A DNA stretch of 64,000 bases, taken from the NCBI RefSeq assembly GCF_002091635.1, contig NZ_BDAC01000002.1, positions 372,001 through 436,000 on the forward strand, in the 5' to 3' direction. The stretch is from Pseudomonas indica NBRC 103045 (GTDB lineage: Bacteria > Pseudomonadota > Gammaproteobacteria > Pseudomonadales > Pseudomonadaceae). The notes beneath the pieces are model-generated. The model saw only the letters and a program-made list of their open reading frames with translations. It had not been told where the DNA came from and ran no database searches. The position numbers and the translations under genes were made by a program. Shown here piece by piece: positions 43,701 to 52,005 of the stretch; within the stretch, counting starts at the first letter, position 1; every line of letters starts with the position of its first letter.

Positions 43701-44286
43701 CGCTCAGGCGCGCCAGGTTCTCCTGGGTGCGGCGGATGCGGCTTTCGGTCTCGCGGCGGCGCTCCTTGTACTTGGAGATGCCGGCGGCTTCCTCGATGAA
43801 GTTGCGCAGGTCCTCGGGCTTGGCCTCGATCAGCTTGGAGATCATGCCCTGCTCGATGATCGAGTAGCTGCGCGGGCCCAGGCCGGTACCGAGGAAGATG
43901 TCGGTGATGTCGCGGCGCCGGCATTTGGTGCCGTTGAGGAAGTAGGTGTTCTGCCCGTCGCGGGTTACCCGGCGGCGGATGGAGATTTCCGCGAAGGCCG
44001 CGTATTCGCCGACCAGGCTGTTGTCGGAGTTATCGAAGATCAGCTCAATGCTGGCCTGGGTCACCGGCTTGCGGGTGTTGGAGCCGTTGAAGATGACGTC
44101 GGTCATCGACTCGCCGCGCAGGTTCTTCGCCGAGCTTTCGCCCATCACCCAGCGCACGGCGTCGATGATGTTGGATTTACCGCAACCGTTGGGGCCGACC
44201 ACGGCAGCCATGTTGCTGGGGAAACTGACCGTGGTCGGATCGACGAAGGATTTGAACCCGGCCAGCTTGATGCTCTTGAGGCGCAT
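40798..44286 (-). CDS. smc: Chromosome segregation protein SMC
   Basis: A 1162-residue SMC ATPase: Walker A GPNGCGKSNIIDAV at the N terminus, two long coiled coils, a central hinge (about 515-640) and the C-terminal signature LSGGEKALTALAL with Walker B FCMLDEVDAPLDDAN. It makes the condensin ring with ScpA and ScpB, which are not encoded nearby. The gene lies nine bases after the GntR regulator. Confidence 0.97.
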   Translation of the reverse strand: MRLKSIKLAGFKSFVDPTTVSFPSNMAAVVGPNGCGKSNIIDAVRWVMGESSAKNLRGESMTDVIFNGSNTRKPVTQASIELIFDNSDNSLVGEYAAFAEISIRRRVTRDGQNTYFLNGTKCRRRDITDIFLGTGLGPRSYSIIEQGMISKLIEAKPEDLRNFIEEAAGISKYKERRRETESRIRRTQENLARLSDLREELERQLERLHRQAQSAEKYQEYKAEERQLKAQLAALRWQALNDQVGQREKVIGDQEVAFEALVAEQRNADASIERLRDGHHELSERFNQVQGRFYSVGGDIARVEQSIQHGQQRLRQLQDDLREAERARQETESHLGHDRTLLATLGEELAMLEPEQEMASAAAEESAATLEDAETAMHGWQEQWDSFNQRSAEPRRAAEVQQARILQLEQSLERLVERERRLNDERALLAADPEDAAILELSEQMAAGDLLLEELQAAEETVVERLEQLRGELQEATRAQQQAQGELQRLNGRIASLEALQQAALDPGKGVGEWLREQNLHQRPRLAEGLRVEPGWELAVETVLGADLQAVLLDDFTSLDLGGFEQGELRLASPSRSGSRLPGSLLDKVEAAIDLAPWLGSVRPVESLDEALARRSSLADGESLISRDGYWVGRHFLRVRRASEAESGVLARGQELERLQAEREEREAALADLDERLQRLRETQRQQEEAREQQRRRLQEAARQQSELKARLSAQQAKVEQLALRRRRLDEEMVELGEQRALEHEQLGEARLQLQDALDAMAVDTEQREQLLASRDGLRERLDRVRQESRQHKDHAHQLAVRIGSLRAQHDSLRQSLERLELQFERAVERREQLTLNLEEGAAPLEELRIKLEELLERRMGVEEELKLARLALEDADRELRDAEKRRTQAEQQSQLLRGQLEQQRMDWQALTVRRKALQDQLHEDGYDLHGVLATLPAEASEKAWEEELERLAARIQRLGPINLAAIDEYQQQSERKRYLDAQNDDLVEALETLENVIRKIDRETRNRFKETFDQINAGLQALFPKVFGGGHAYLELTGEDLLDTGVAIMARPPGKKNSTIHLLSGGEKALTALALVFAIFQLNPAPFCMLDEVDAPLDDANVGRYARLVKEMSEKVQFIYITHNKIAMEMADQLMGVTMHEPGCSRLVAVDVEEAVALAEA

Positions 44287-44295
44287 GCCCGGTCC

Positions 44296-44955
44296 TCAGC
44301 GGTCGGCCAGGGCGGCCAGCACCAGCTCGCAGTTGTGCCTGCCGTATGCGCCGAGCACCTCGCGGATGCGCGCCGGATCACGGGCGATCACCGCCTGCAG
44401 CAGTTCGCCGAAGGCATTGAGAAACTGCCCCATCTCCGCCTTGCGTCGCTCCAACGCCAGGTGGTAGTTGCGGCTGATCGCCGGCAGGAGGTTCTCCACC
44501 GTTTCCTGCAGGTAGGGGTTGTCGGCGAACGGGAAAGCCGCACGCATGATGTCGAAACTGTGGTCGACGAAGGCATTGATGTCCTGCCGCTCCGCGCTGT
44601 CCACCAGGCGCTGCTGGATGGCCAGGAACGGAGCCAGGTCCTCCTCCTTGCGCCACTGCTCGGCCACGGCATGGGCGAGCAGGATGTACAGCTCCATCAT
44701 CAGGGCGTAGAGGCTCTTGACCTTATGCGGGGTCAGTTCCGCAACCTGGGCGCCTCGGCGCGGCAATATTTCGATCAGGTGCCGCCGCTCGAGGATCAGC
44801 AGCGCCTCGCGTACCGAGCCGCGGCTGACATTCAGGGACTGGGTGACTTTCAGCTCCTGGATCCGCTCACGCTCCTTGAGCTCTCCCCGAATGATGCGTT
44901 CGGCGAGGTGGTGAGCGATCTGCTCGGCGAGGCTGTCCGGTGCCTTGAACGTCAT
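44296..44955 (-). CDS. GntR-family regulator (FCD/VanR-like)
   Basis: A 219-residue regulator with an N-terminal winged helix (IIRGELKERERIQELKVTQS, SRGSVREALLILERRHLIEI) and a C-terminal all-helical FCD-type ligand domain with conserved Asp and His positions (HSFDIMRAAF, RNYHLAL). It is divergent from alkB and precedes smc by nine bases. A near-perfect operator-like palindrome lies in its promoter region. Control of alkB and itself is inferred; the ligand is unknown. Confidence 0.88.
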   Translation of the reverse strand: MTFKAPDSLAEQIAHHLAERIIRGELKERERIQELKVTQSLNVSRGSVREALLILERRHLIEILPRRGAQVAELTPHKVKSLYALMMELYILLAHAVAEQWRKEEDLAPFLAIQQRLVDSAERQDINAFVDHSFDIMRAAFPFADNPYLQETVENLLPAISRNYHLALERRKAEMGQFLNAFGELLQAVIARDPARIREVLGAYGRHNCELVLAALADR

Positions 44956-44997
44956 GGTTTTCCTTCGAATTCATGGAGAACGCGCAAGGCGCGGAGT

Positions 44998-45014
44998 GTA
45001 ACACAGGGTGTTAC
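44998..45014. promoter_or_regulatory. Candidate GntR operator between gntR and alkB
   Basis: GTAACAC-AGG-GTGTTAC is a perfect inverted repeat with 7-bp arms and a 3-bp spacer, 43 bases upstream of the gntR start and 119 upstream of alkB. Its position suits autoregulation of gntR and possible control of alkB. Confidence 0.6.
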
Positions 45015-45132
45015 CCGACCAAGGTGGCGGCAGCGCGCGATACCGAGCAAAAGGTGGGGGAATCCGGGCTGGGTTGGCGGACTCGACTGTCCTACAGTCC
45101 TACAAAATCATAAGAAAGCCTTGGAGTCGCCC

Positions 45133-46266
45133 ATGTTCGCGCTGCTGCCTTCCGCCTGGATGATCCGCCTGAAGAAGGTGGGCTACTGGATCTGGCTGAT
45201 CCCCGTATTCGGCATCCCGCTGAGCTATTTCTGGTCCTATGGCAGCGACTCGCCGAACGCCTGGGCCTGGCTGGTCATCGGCGTAGTGTTCGGGATCATT
45301 CCGTTGCTGGATTTCGTGGTCGGACGCGACCCGGCCAATCCGGACGAGCAGACCGAAGTGCCCGAACTGGAACGGCAGGGCTACTACCGGCTGCTCAGCC
45401 TGGCCACCGTCCCGTTGCTGCTGGGGATGCTCGTCTATGGCGGCTGGGTCATCGCCCACTACGATGTCTGGAACTGGCTGGGCAAGCTGGGCTGGATTCT
45501 GTCCGTAGGCACTGTGATGGGCGCCATCGGCATCACCGTTTCCCATGAGCTGATCCACAAGGACCCGGCCCTGGAGCAGAACGCCGGTGGCCTGTTGCTG
45601 GCGGCGGTCTGCTACGCCGGCTTCAAGGTGGAGCACGTGCGCGGCCACCACGTGAACGTCTCGACGCCGGAGGATGCGTCCTCCGCCCGCTTTGGCCAGA
45701 GCCTGTACGCGTTCCTGCCGCATGCCTACAAGCACAACTTTCTCAATGCCTGGAGGCTGGAGGCCGAACGCCTCAAGCGCAAGGGCCTGCCGGCACTGCA
45801 CTGGCGCAACGAGCTGATCTGGTGGTACGCGATCAGCCTGGCCTTCCTGATCGGCTTCAGCCTCGCCTTCGGCTGGATCGGTGCAGTCTATTTCCTCGGC
45901 CAGTCGGCCATGGCCTTCACCCTGCTGGAGATCGTCAACTACGTCGAGCATTACGGCCTGCACCGCCGCAAGCAGGAGAACGGCCGCTACGAGCGCACCA
46001 CACCGAAGCACTCCTGGAATAGCAATTTCCTGCTGACCAACCTGTTCCTGTTCCACCTGCAGCGGCACTCCGACCATCACGCCTACGCCAAGCGCCGCTA
46101 CCAGGTGCTGCGGCACTTCGACGACAGCCCGCAACTACCCAACGGCTATGCCGGCATGATCGTCCTGGCGCTGTTCCCGCCGCTCTGGCGCGCGGTGATG
46201 GACCCGAAGGTGCGTGCTTACTACGCAGGCGAGGAGCACCAGTTGACTGCGTCGCAACTGGCCTAG
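45133..46266 (+). CDS. alkB: Alkane 1-monooxygenase (AlkB2-like)
   Basis: A 377-residue integral-membrane non-haem di-iron hydroxylase that oxidises the terminal carbon of medium- to long-chain alkanes with rubredoxin as electron donor. The histidine boxes are present: HELIHK, VEHVRGHHVNV, YVEHYGLHRRK and LQRHSDHHAYAKRRYQ. About six hydrophobic segments are visible. The ATG follows TTGGAG. The open frame extends far upstream on this strand, but that part is antisense to smc and gntR. Rubredoxin genes are not in the window. The setting next to gntR-smc matches what I recall for P. aeruginosa alkB2. Confidence 0.95.
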   Translation: MFALLPSAWMIRLKKVGYWIWLIPVFGIPLSYFWSYGSDSPNAWAWLVIGVVFGIIPLLDFVVGRDPANPDEQTEVPELERQGYYRLLSLATVPLLLGMLVYGGWVIAHYDVWNWLGKLGWILSVGTVMGAIGITVSHELIHKDPALEQNAGGLLLAAVCYAGFKVEHVRGHHVNVSTPEDASSARFGQSLYAFLPHAYKHNFLNAWRLEAERLKRKGLPALHWRNELIWWYAISLAFLIGFSLAFGWIGAVYFLGQSAMAFTLLEIVNYVEHYGLHRRKQENGRYERTTPKHSWNSNFLLTNLFLFHLQRHSDHHAYAKRRYQVLRHFDDSPQLPNGYAGMIVLALFPPLWRAVMDPKVRAYYAGEEHQLTASQLA

Positions 46267-46310
46267 GGCTGCCCATCGGGAATGAATTCGCACACAGCCC
46301 CCCTCGCTTT

Positions 46311-46452
46311 GTAGGAGCGAACTTGCAATTGCAACCGGCATAGAAGCTTCGCCAGCAGAGCTGGCTCCTACGGATGTACGCCAGACGGATACATGCGTAG
46401 GGGCGAATTTATTCGCCCGACGTCAACAAACAGGCGAATGAATTCGTCCCTA
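46311..46452. repeat. Cluster of REP elements downstream of alkB
   Basis: A degenerate unit (46311-46335), a good one ending in AGCTGGCTCCTAC (46348-46371) and a facing pair of the GGGGCGAATTTATTCGCC type (46397-46418 and 46432-46452) fill most of the 288-bp gap before the TyrR-like gene. Confidence 0.8.
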
Positions 46453-46554
46453 CAGATGGCGGGCCGACACTCCCCTGCGCAACGCCACCTTTTCCAGAAC
46501 CCCGCCGGACCGGGCATACTTCACCGTCTCGCACTCTTCATCGTCCGGCTTTTC

Positions 46555-48090
46555 ATGCGTATCCACGTCACCTTCATCGACCGCGTCGGCATCACCCAGG
46601 AAGTCCTCGCCCTGCTCGGCGGGCGCAATCTCAACCTGGATGCGGTGGAGATGGTGCCGCCGAATGTCTACATCGACGCACCGACGCTCAGCCCCGATGT
46701 GCTGGAAGAGCTGCGCGACGCCCTGTTCAAGGTGCGTGGTGTACAGGCAGTCAGCGTGGTGGACATCCTCCCCGGACAACGCCGTCGGTTGCAGTTGGAC
46801 GCCCTGCTCGCCGCCATGACCGACCCGGTGCTGGCGGTGGACGGCGCCGGCCATATCCTATTGGCCAACCCCGCGCTGATTGCGTTGTGCGGGCGCGAAC
46901 CGGAGGGCGCTTCGGTCGCCGAGCTGTTCGCCGATCCGGGCCTGCAGGCCGCCCTGCTCGAGCAGGGCTTTCGCCTGCCACTGCGGGAGGTCAATCTTGA
47001 CGGTCAGGCGTTGCTGCTCGACGCCCAGCCGATCAGCGAAACGGCCGACCAGGGGCCGTCCCGCCTGGCCGGCGGCCTATTGACGCTGTATTCCCCCAGC
47101 CGCATCGGCGAACGCCTGGCGGCGCTGCACCATGATCACGCGGAAAGCTTCGATGCCCTGCTCGGCGATTCGCCGCCGATGCGCACCCTCAAGGCCCGCG
47201 CCCAGCGGGTTGCCACGCTCGATGCCCCCCTGCTGATCCAGGGCGAAACCGGCACCGGCAAGGAACTGGTGGCTCGCGCCTGCCATGCCGCCAGCACGCG
47301 GCGCAACGCGCCCTTCCTCGCCCTGAACTGCGCGGCGCTGCCGGAAAACCTCGCCGAGAGCGAACTGTTCGGCTATGCCCCCGGCGCCTTCACCGGCGCG
47401 CGACGCGGCGGCAAGCCGGGCCTGCTGGAACTGGCCAACCAGGGCACGGTGTTCCTCGATGAGATCGGCGAAATGTCGCCGTATCTGCAAGCCAAGCTGC
47501 TGCGTTTCCTCAACGATGGCAGCTTCCGCCGGGTCGGCGGTGATCGCGAAGTCAAGGTGGACGTGCGCATCCTCAGCGCTACTCACCGCAACCTAGAGAA
47601 GATGGTCAGCGAAGGCAGTTTCCGCGAGGACCTGTTCTACCGGCTCAACGTGCTCAATCTGGAAGTCCCGCCGCTGCGCGAGCGCGGCCAGGACATCCTC
47701 CTGCTGGCCCGGCACTTCATGGCCCAGGCCTGTGCGCAAATCCAGCGCCTGCCCTGCCGGCTGGCGCCCGGCACCTACCCGGCCCTGCTCGGCAACCGCT
47801 GGCCGGGCAATGTGCGGCAGTTGCAGAACGTGATCTTCCGCGCCGCCGCGATCAACGAAAGCAATCTGGTGGACATCGGTGATCTGGACATCGCCGGAAC
47901 CGAAGTGGCGCGCCAGACGGACGGCGAAGTGGGGAGCCTGGAAGAAGCCGTCGAAGGCTTCGAGAAAGCCCTGCTGGAGAAGCTGTACGTGAACTATCCG
48001 TCCAGCCGCCAACTGGCTGCACGCTTGCAGACATCGCACACTGCCATCGCCCATCGCCTGCGCAAGTACGGGATTCCGGGCAAGACCTGA
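46555..48090 (+). CDS. TyrR/PhhR-type sigma54-dependent regulator
   Basis: A 511-residue activator with an N-terminal ACT domain (MRIHVTFIDRVGITQEVLAL), a PAS domain (about 75-185), a AAA+ domain with Walker A GETGTGKEL and the sigma54-contact loop YAPGAFTGARRG, and a C-terminal helix-turn-helix (SSRQLAARLQTSHTAIAHRL). The intact GAFTGA distinguishes it from enterobacterial TyrR and fits Pseudomonas PhhR-like activators of aromatic amino-acid catabolism. No phhA/phhB or hmg genes are adjacent, so the target is unknown. No convincing ribosome-binding site precedes the ATG, chosen by homology. Confidence 0.88.
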   Translation: MRIHVTFIDRVGITQEVLALLGGRNLNLDAVEMVPPNVYIDAPTLSPDVLEELRDALFKVRGVQAVSVVDILPGQRRRLQLDALLAAMTDPVLAVDGAGHILLANPALIALCGREPEGASVAELFADPGLQAALLEQGFRLPLREVNLDGQALLLDAQPISETADQGPSRLAGGLLTLYSPSRIGERLAALHHDHAESFDALLGDSPPMRTLKARAQRVATLDAPLLIQGETGTGKELVARACHAASTRRNAPFLALNCAALPENLAESELFGYAPGAFTGARRGGKPGLLELANQGTVFLDEIGEMSPYLQAKLLRFLNDGSFRRVGGDREVKVDVRILSATHRNLEKMVSEGSFREDLFYRLNVLNLEVPPLRERGQDILLLARHFMAQACAQIQRLPCRLAPGTYPALLGNRWPGNVRQLQNVIFRAAAINESNLVDIGDLDIAGTEVARQTDGEVGSLEEAVEGFEKALLEKLYVNYPSSRQLAARLQTSHTAIAHRLRKYGIPGKT

Positions 48091-48255
48091 GGCGACCGCG
48101 AGACACGCGCCCTGGACGGACGGGGCAGCCACGCACTTGGCTGCCGAACGCTTGCTTGGTTATGATCCTGCACCGGCTCAGAGCCTGGCTCAGGTTTTGC
48201 AGACCGCAAGGCGTCCATCAGAGGCGCCGGAAAAACAGCAGGGATCGTTTTTTAC

Positions 48256-49644
48256 ATGAATTACGCCACCACCGACCGGCTCAATGGTATCCCCACTCCG
48301 CCGCTTCGCGAGTATTACTCCCGGGTATTGGCGTATATCGCCTCGGCGGCGTGCATCGCGGCCGGCACCTACGTCCAGTACTTCGGCTACGACGTGCTCT
48401 GGATGGTGCCCTACGCCCTGCTCTACCCCCACCTCGCCTATCACCTGAGCCGGCGCTTCAAGCGCGACCATCCGCAACAGACCGACCTGAGCCTGCTCGC
48501 CATCGACGCCGTGCATGCTGGCATCGGCATGGTCCTGCTGGGTTTCACCGCCGTGCCGAGCCTGATGTTCGTCCTGACCCTGTCCTTCAGCGCCCTGGTG
48601 ATGGGCGGGCTGCGCCACCTTGGTCTGTCACTGCTGGTCGCCACCAGCAGCATGCTGCTGGCCACCGGGCTGCTCGGCCCCGACGTCAAGGATACGACGC
48701 CGACCCTGGTTGCCGTGGTGAGCATCTTCTTCACCACGCTGTACATCTGCATCACCGCTTATTTCGTTCATCAGCAGGGGCTGCGCCTGGCCCAGGTGCG
48801 CGCGGAAATCAAGCGCGAGCAGGAAAAAGCCGCGCGGCTGGCGCGCAACCTGGCCAAGTACCTGTCGCCGCAGGTCTGGGAATCGATCTTCAGCGGCAAG
48901 AAGCACGTGCGCCTGGAAACCCAGCGCAAGAAGCTCACGGTGTTCTTCTCCGACATCAAGGGGTTCACCGAGCTGTCGGAAGAACTGGAAGCCGAAGCGC
49001 TGACCGACCTGCTCAACAACTACCTCAACGAAATGTCGAAGATCGCCCTCAAGTACGGCGGCACCATCGACAAGTTCGTCGGCGACTGCGTGATGGTCTT
49101 CTTCGGCGACCCCAATACCCTCGGCGCCAAGCGCGATGCGGTGGCCGCGGTGTCCATGGCGATCGCCATGCGCAAGCACATGAAAGTGCTGCGCCAGCAA
49201 TGGCGTGCACGCGGCATCACCAAGCCCTTGGAAATCCGCATGGGCCTGAACACCGGTTACTGCACGGTGGGCAACTTCGGCGCCGATACGCGCATGGACT
49301 ACACCATCATTGGCCGTGAAGTGAACCTTGCCAGCCGGCTGGAAAGCGCCGCCGAGTCGGGGGAAATCCTGATTTCCCACGAAACCTACTCGCTGGTAAA
49401 GGACGTGATCATGTGCCGCGATAAGGGACAAATCGCCGTAAAAGGCTTCAGCCGCCCGGTGCAGATCTACCAGGTGGTGGACTTCCGCCGCGACCTGGGC
49501 GCCACGTCCAGCTACGTCGAGCACGAACTGCCGGGCTTCTCCATGTACCTGGATACCAACGGCATCCAGAACTTCGACAAGGAGCGGGTCATCCAGGCCT
49601 TGCAGCAGGCGGCGGAGAAGCTCAGGGACAAGGTGATCCTGTAG
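48256..49644 (+). CDS. cyaB: Class III adenylate cyclase CyaB
   Basis: A 462-residue membrane cyclase. The N-terminal MASE2 domain has about six membrane helices (20-180), then a coiled linker and a catalytic domain with KLTVFFSDIKGF (first metal Asp), FVGDCVMVFFGDP (second) and NLASRLES. It makes cAMP; in P. aeruginosa CyaB is the main source of cAMP for Vfr-controlled virulence and type IV pilus functions. The C-terminal 60 residues extend past the catalytic core. A bidirectional terminator separates it from the CsrA-like gene. Confidence 0.95.
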   Translation: MNYATTDRLNGIPTPPLREYYSRVLAYIASAACIAAGTYVQYFGYDVLWMVPYALLYPHLAYHLSRRFKRDHPQQTDLSLLAIDAVHAGIGMVLLGFTAVPSLMFVLTLSFSALVMGGLRHLGLSLLVATSSMLLATGLLGPDVKDTTPTLVAVVSIFFTTLYICITAYFVHQQGLRLAQVRAEIKREQEKAARLARNLAKYLSPQVWESIFSGKKHVRLETQRKKLTVFFSDIKGFTELSEELEAEALTDLLNNYLNEMSKIALKYGGTIDKFVGDCVMVFFGDPNTLGAKRDAVAAVSMAIAMRKHMKVLRQQWRARGITKPLEIRMGLNTGYCTVGNFGADTRMDYTIIGREVNLASRLESAAESGEILISHETYSLVKDVIMCRDKGQIAVKGFSRPVQIYQVVDFRRDLGATSSYVEHELPGFSMYLDTNGIQNFDKERVIQALQQAAEKLRDKVIL

Positions 49645-49662
49645 CCGCCCCGCAGTACGACG

Positions 49663-49684
49663 AAACCGCCCGAGGGCGGTTTTT
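49663..49684. terminator. Bidirectional terminator between cyaB and csrA-like gene
   Basis: ACCGCCC and GGGCGGT around GA form a stem with AAA before and TTTTT after it, so it can stop transcription from both converging genes. It lies 18 bases after the cyaB stop and eight before that of the CsrA-like gene. Confidence 0.85.
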
Positions 49685-49692
49685 CATTGAGG

Positions 49693-49884
49693 TCATTCCT
49701 CGACTTTCGGCTTCTTGGGAATGCCCTGCTTGATACGCTGATACACCTCTTCGCGGTGTACCTCGATCTCGGGCGGCGCCTGCACGCCAAAGCGGACTTG
49801 CCGGCCATTCACGGCCAATACGCGGACTTCGATACCGTCGGCAATAGTGACGGCCTGGCCAATGAAGCGGGTCAGAATCAGCAT
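49693..49884 (-). CDS. CsrA/RsmA-family RNA-binding protein (paralogue)
   Basis: A 63-residue CsrA-like protein starting [14 protein letters not shown] and including [20 protein letters not shown]; the RNA-contacting Arg in VHREE and the N-terminal LTR are present. It is divergent from canonical RsmA ([19 protein letters not shown] instead of the usual core) and has a Lys/Pro-rich tail ([12 protein letters not shown]). The ATG at 49884 follows AAGGAA by six bases; an ATG two codons earlier is the alternative. It probably binds GGA-containing hairpins in target mRNAs. Its own leader contains an AAGGA around the start, so autoregulation is possible. Confidence 0.9.
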   Translation of the reverse strand: MLILTRFIGQAVTIADGIEVRVLAVNGRQVRFGVQAPPEIEVHREEVYQRIKQGIPKKPKVEE

Positions 49885-50090
49885 GGACATTTCCTTAATC
49901 CAGACGAAGGGATGAGTGCCGTATCCGTACCGCTGCTCACCGAATGCCAGGCGACTCTCGAACGGCGGACACGTTACCCAGCCGCCCGCCACCCCGCTGC
50001 GACGTGGCTCGCCATTGATCTGGGGGATAGCTCAGAAAAACCGGAATCGGATGAAGGATGTCGCGATAAACGAAGGGGCGCTCCTGCGGA

Positions 50091-51134
50091 CTACACCCCT
50101 TCCTTCAGTGACAAGCTTTCGGCCGGCATGCAGACCTCGCCGTCCAGCAATGGCTGTCGAGCCAGGAATTCCAGCGCCGAGCCACGCCACGACTGCTGCG
50201 CCGCAATGTCGGCGCAGCGCTGGCGATCCAAGGCCAGCGCCGCGCGACAGGCCCTGCCGAGGTCGTCGCCCATGACACCGGTAACGCCATCCTGCAGGAC
50301 ATCCAGCGGTCCCGGTACGGGAAAGGCCGCCACCGGCGTGCCACAGGCCAGCGCTTCCAGCATCACTAGGCCGTAGGTGTCGGTGCGCGACGGAAACACC
50401 AGTACGCTCGCCTCGCGATAGGCATCGGCAAGCGCTTCGCCATGCCGATAGCCGAGGAAGCGCACCTCCGGATAACGGGCCTGTAGCACCTCACGCAACG
50501 GACCGTCGCCCACCACGCGCTTCTCGCCCGGCAAGTCCAGGTCGAGAAAGGCTTCGAGGTTCTTTTCCGGTGCGATGCGACCGACGTAGAGGAACACCGG
50601 CGGGCCGGCGTCCTGCCGTGACGGCGCCGGACGAAACAGGCGGGTATCCACCCCCTTGCGCCAGAGGGTCAGGCGTTGCAGCCGCCACTGGCCCAGCTCT
50701 TCGCGCAGGCGACCGGTGGTCACCAGCACCGCCTCGCTCGGCCGATGGAACAGGCGCAGGAAGGCGTAGCCCCAGGCCAGGGGAATGCGCGGCCAGCGGG
50801 TATGCACGTATTCGGGGAAGCGGGTATGCACCGCGCTGGAGAACGCCAACCCGCGCTTCACCAGCCAGCGCCGCGCCGCCCAGCCGAGCGGGCCCTCGGT
50901 CGCCAGGTGCACGCAATCCGGACGAAAATCGCGGATCGCCGGGCCGACCCGCCAAAGGTCCCAGACCAAGGGGATTTCCGGATAGGTCGGGCACGGTCGG
51001 GACCGGAAATCCTGTGGCGACAGCAGCTTGACCTGATGGCCGAGCCCACGCAGCTCGCCGACCAATGCCTGCAGGCTGGTCACCACACCGTTCACCTGCG
51101 GTAGCCAGGCATCGCTGACGATGAGAATCCTCAT
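50091..51134 (-). CDS. GT4-family glycosyltransferase (Agt1-like)
   Basis: A 347-residue glycosyltransferase of the GT-B fold: N-terminal VSDAWLPQVNGVVTSL, nucleotide-sugar site YVGRIAPEKN and PSRTDTYGLVMLEALACG with the conserved Glu-x7-type pair. It overlaps the plcP-like gene by four bases (ATGA). The pair matches the Agt/PlcP system that converts diacylglycerol to glycolipids under phosphate starvation; I recall PA3218/PA3219 next to cyaB in P. aeruginosa. Sugar specificity is not visible from the sequence. Confidence 0.85.
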   Translation of the reverse strand: MRILIVSDAWLPQVNGVVTSLQALVGELRGLGHQVKLLSPQDFRSRPCPTYPEIPLVWDLWRVGPAIRDFRPDCVHLATEGPLGWAARRWLVKRGLAFSSAVHTRFPEYVHTRWPRIPLAWGYAFLRLFHRPSEAVLVTTGRLREELGQWRLQRLTLWRKGVDTRLFRPAPSRQDAGPPVFLYVGRIAPEKNLEAFLDLDLPGEKRVVGDGPLREVLQARYPEVRFLGYRHGEALADAYREASVLVFPSRTDTYGLVMLEALACGTPVAAFPVPGPLDVLQDGVTGVMGDDLGRACRAALALDRQRCADIAAQQSWRGSALEFLARQPLLDGEVCMPAESLSLKEGV

Positions 51135-51952
51135 GCCGCCGGCTCGATGGCTTCGACCTGCGCGTCCAGCAGCTCCAGCCGCGCCTGATCCTCGGCCAGC
51201 CGGTAGAGTTCGATGTGGCCGTCCCAGTGCTCGATCAGTGCCGTGCAGGACTCCACCCAGTCGCCGCAATTGAGGTACTCCACCTCCCCCACCCGGCGAA
51301 TCTCGGCGTGGTGGATGTGCCCGCAGACCACCCCTTCCAGACCGCGCTTGACGCATTCGTGGGCGATGGCTTCCTCGAAGTCGCTGATGAAGTTCACTGC
51401 CGTCTTGACCTTGTGCTTGAGGTAGGCCGACAGCGACCAGTAGCCGTAGCCCCAGCGCTCGCGCCAGTGGTTGAGCCAGCGGTTGAGGGTCAGGGTGAAC
51501 TCGTAGGCCGAATCGCCGAGGAAGGCCAGCCAGCGGTGGTAGCGGGTGATGACATCGAACTGATCGCCATGGATGACCAGCAGCCGGCGGCCGTCGGCAG
51601 TGACGTGCTCGGCCTCGTCCACCAATTGGATGTTGCCGAGCATCAGGCTGGAATAGCGGCGCAGGAATTCGTCGTGGTTGCCGGTGACGTAGATCACCTC
51701 GGTACCGCGCTTGCTCATGGTCAGCAGGCGGCGGATCACATTGGTGTGCGCCTGCGGCCAATAGATGCCGCCGCGCAGTTTCCAGCCGTCGATGATGTCG
51801 CCGACGAGATATACCCGGTCTGCATGGTAGCGCTTGAGGAATCGTGCCAGATGCTCGGCCTGGCAATCGCGGGTGCCGAGGTGGACGTCCGAAATCCACA
51901 GCGTGCGGACGCGTTGCTTGCGGCTGGGCTTGACGAGCTGGACGCTGGTCAT
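51131..51952 (-). CDS. PlcP-like metallophosphoesterase
   Basis: A 273-residue dinuclear metallophosphatase with all five blocks: SDVHLG, GDIIDGW, GNHDEF, HGDQFD and GHIHHAE. It belongs to the UDP-2,3-diacylglucosamine hydrolase-like branch that includes PlcP, a phospholipase C that releases diacylglycerol from membrane phospholipids under phosphate limitation. It is coupled to the glycosyltransferase gene and preceded by a Pho box, supporting that role over a housekeeping LpxH one. Confidence 0.87.
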   Translation of the reverse strand: MTSVQLVKPSRKQRVRTLWISDVHLGTRDCQAEHLARFLKRYHADRVYLVGDIIDGWKLRGGIYWPQAHTNVIRRLLTMSKRGTEVIYVTGNHDEFLRRYSSLMLGNIQLVDEAEHVTADGRRLLVIHGDQFDVITRYHRWLAFLGDSAYEFTLTLNRWLNHWRERWGYGYWSLSAYLKHKVKTAVNFISDFEEAIAHECVKRGLEGVVCGHIHHAEIRRVGEVEYLNCGDWVESCTALIEHWDGHIELYRLAEDQARLELLDAQVEAIEPAA

Positions 51953-52005
51953 GAGCGGTCTCCGGCTGGGTTTTTCCGATCATGGGGGCTCGCGGTGAAC
52001 GCCGT

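Noticed and set aside
42883-45132. Long open frame on the plus strand running into alkB (1127 codons in all)
   Set aside because: The upstream part is antisense to smc and gntR and has low-complexity composition typical of GC-rich shadows; alkB starts at 45133 after a good ribosome-binding site.
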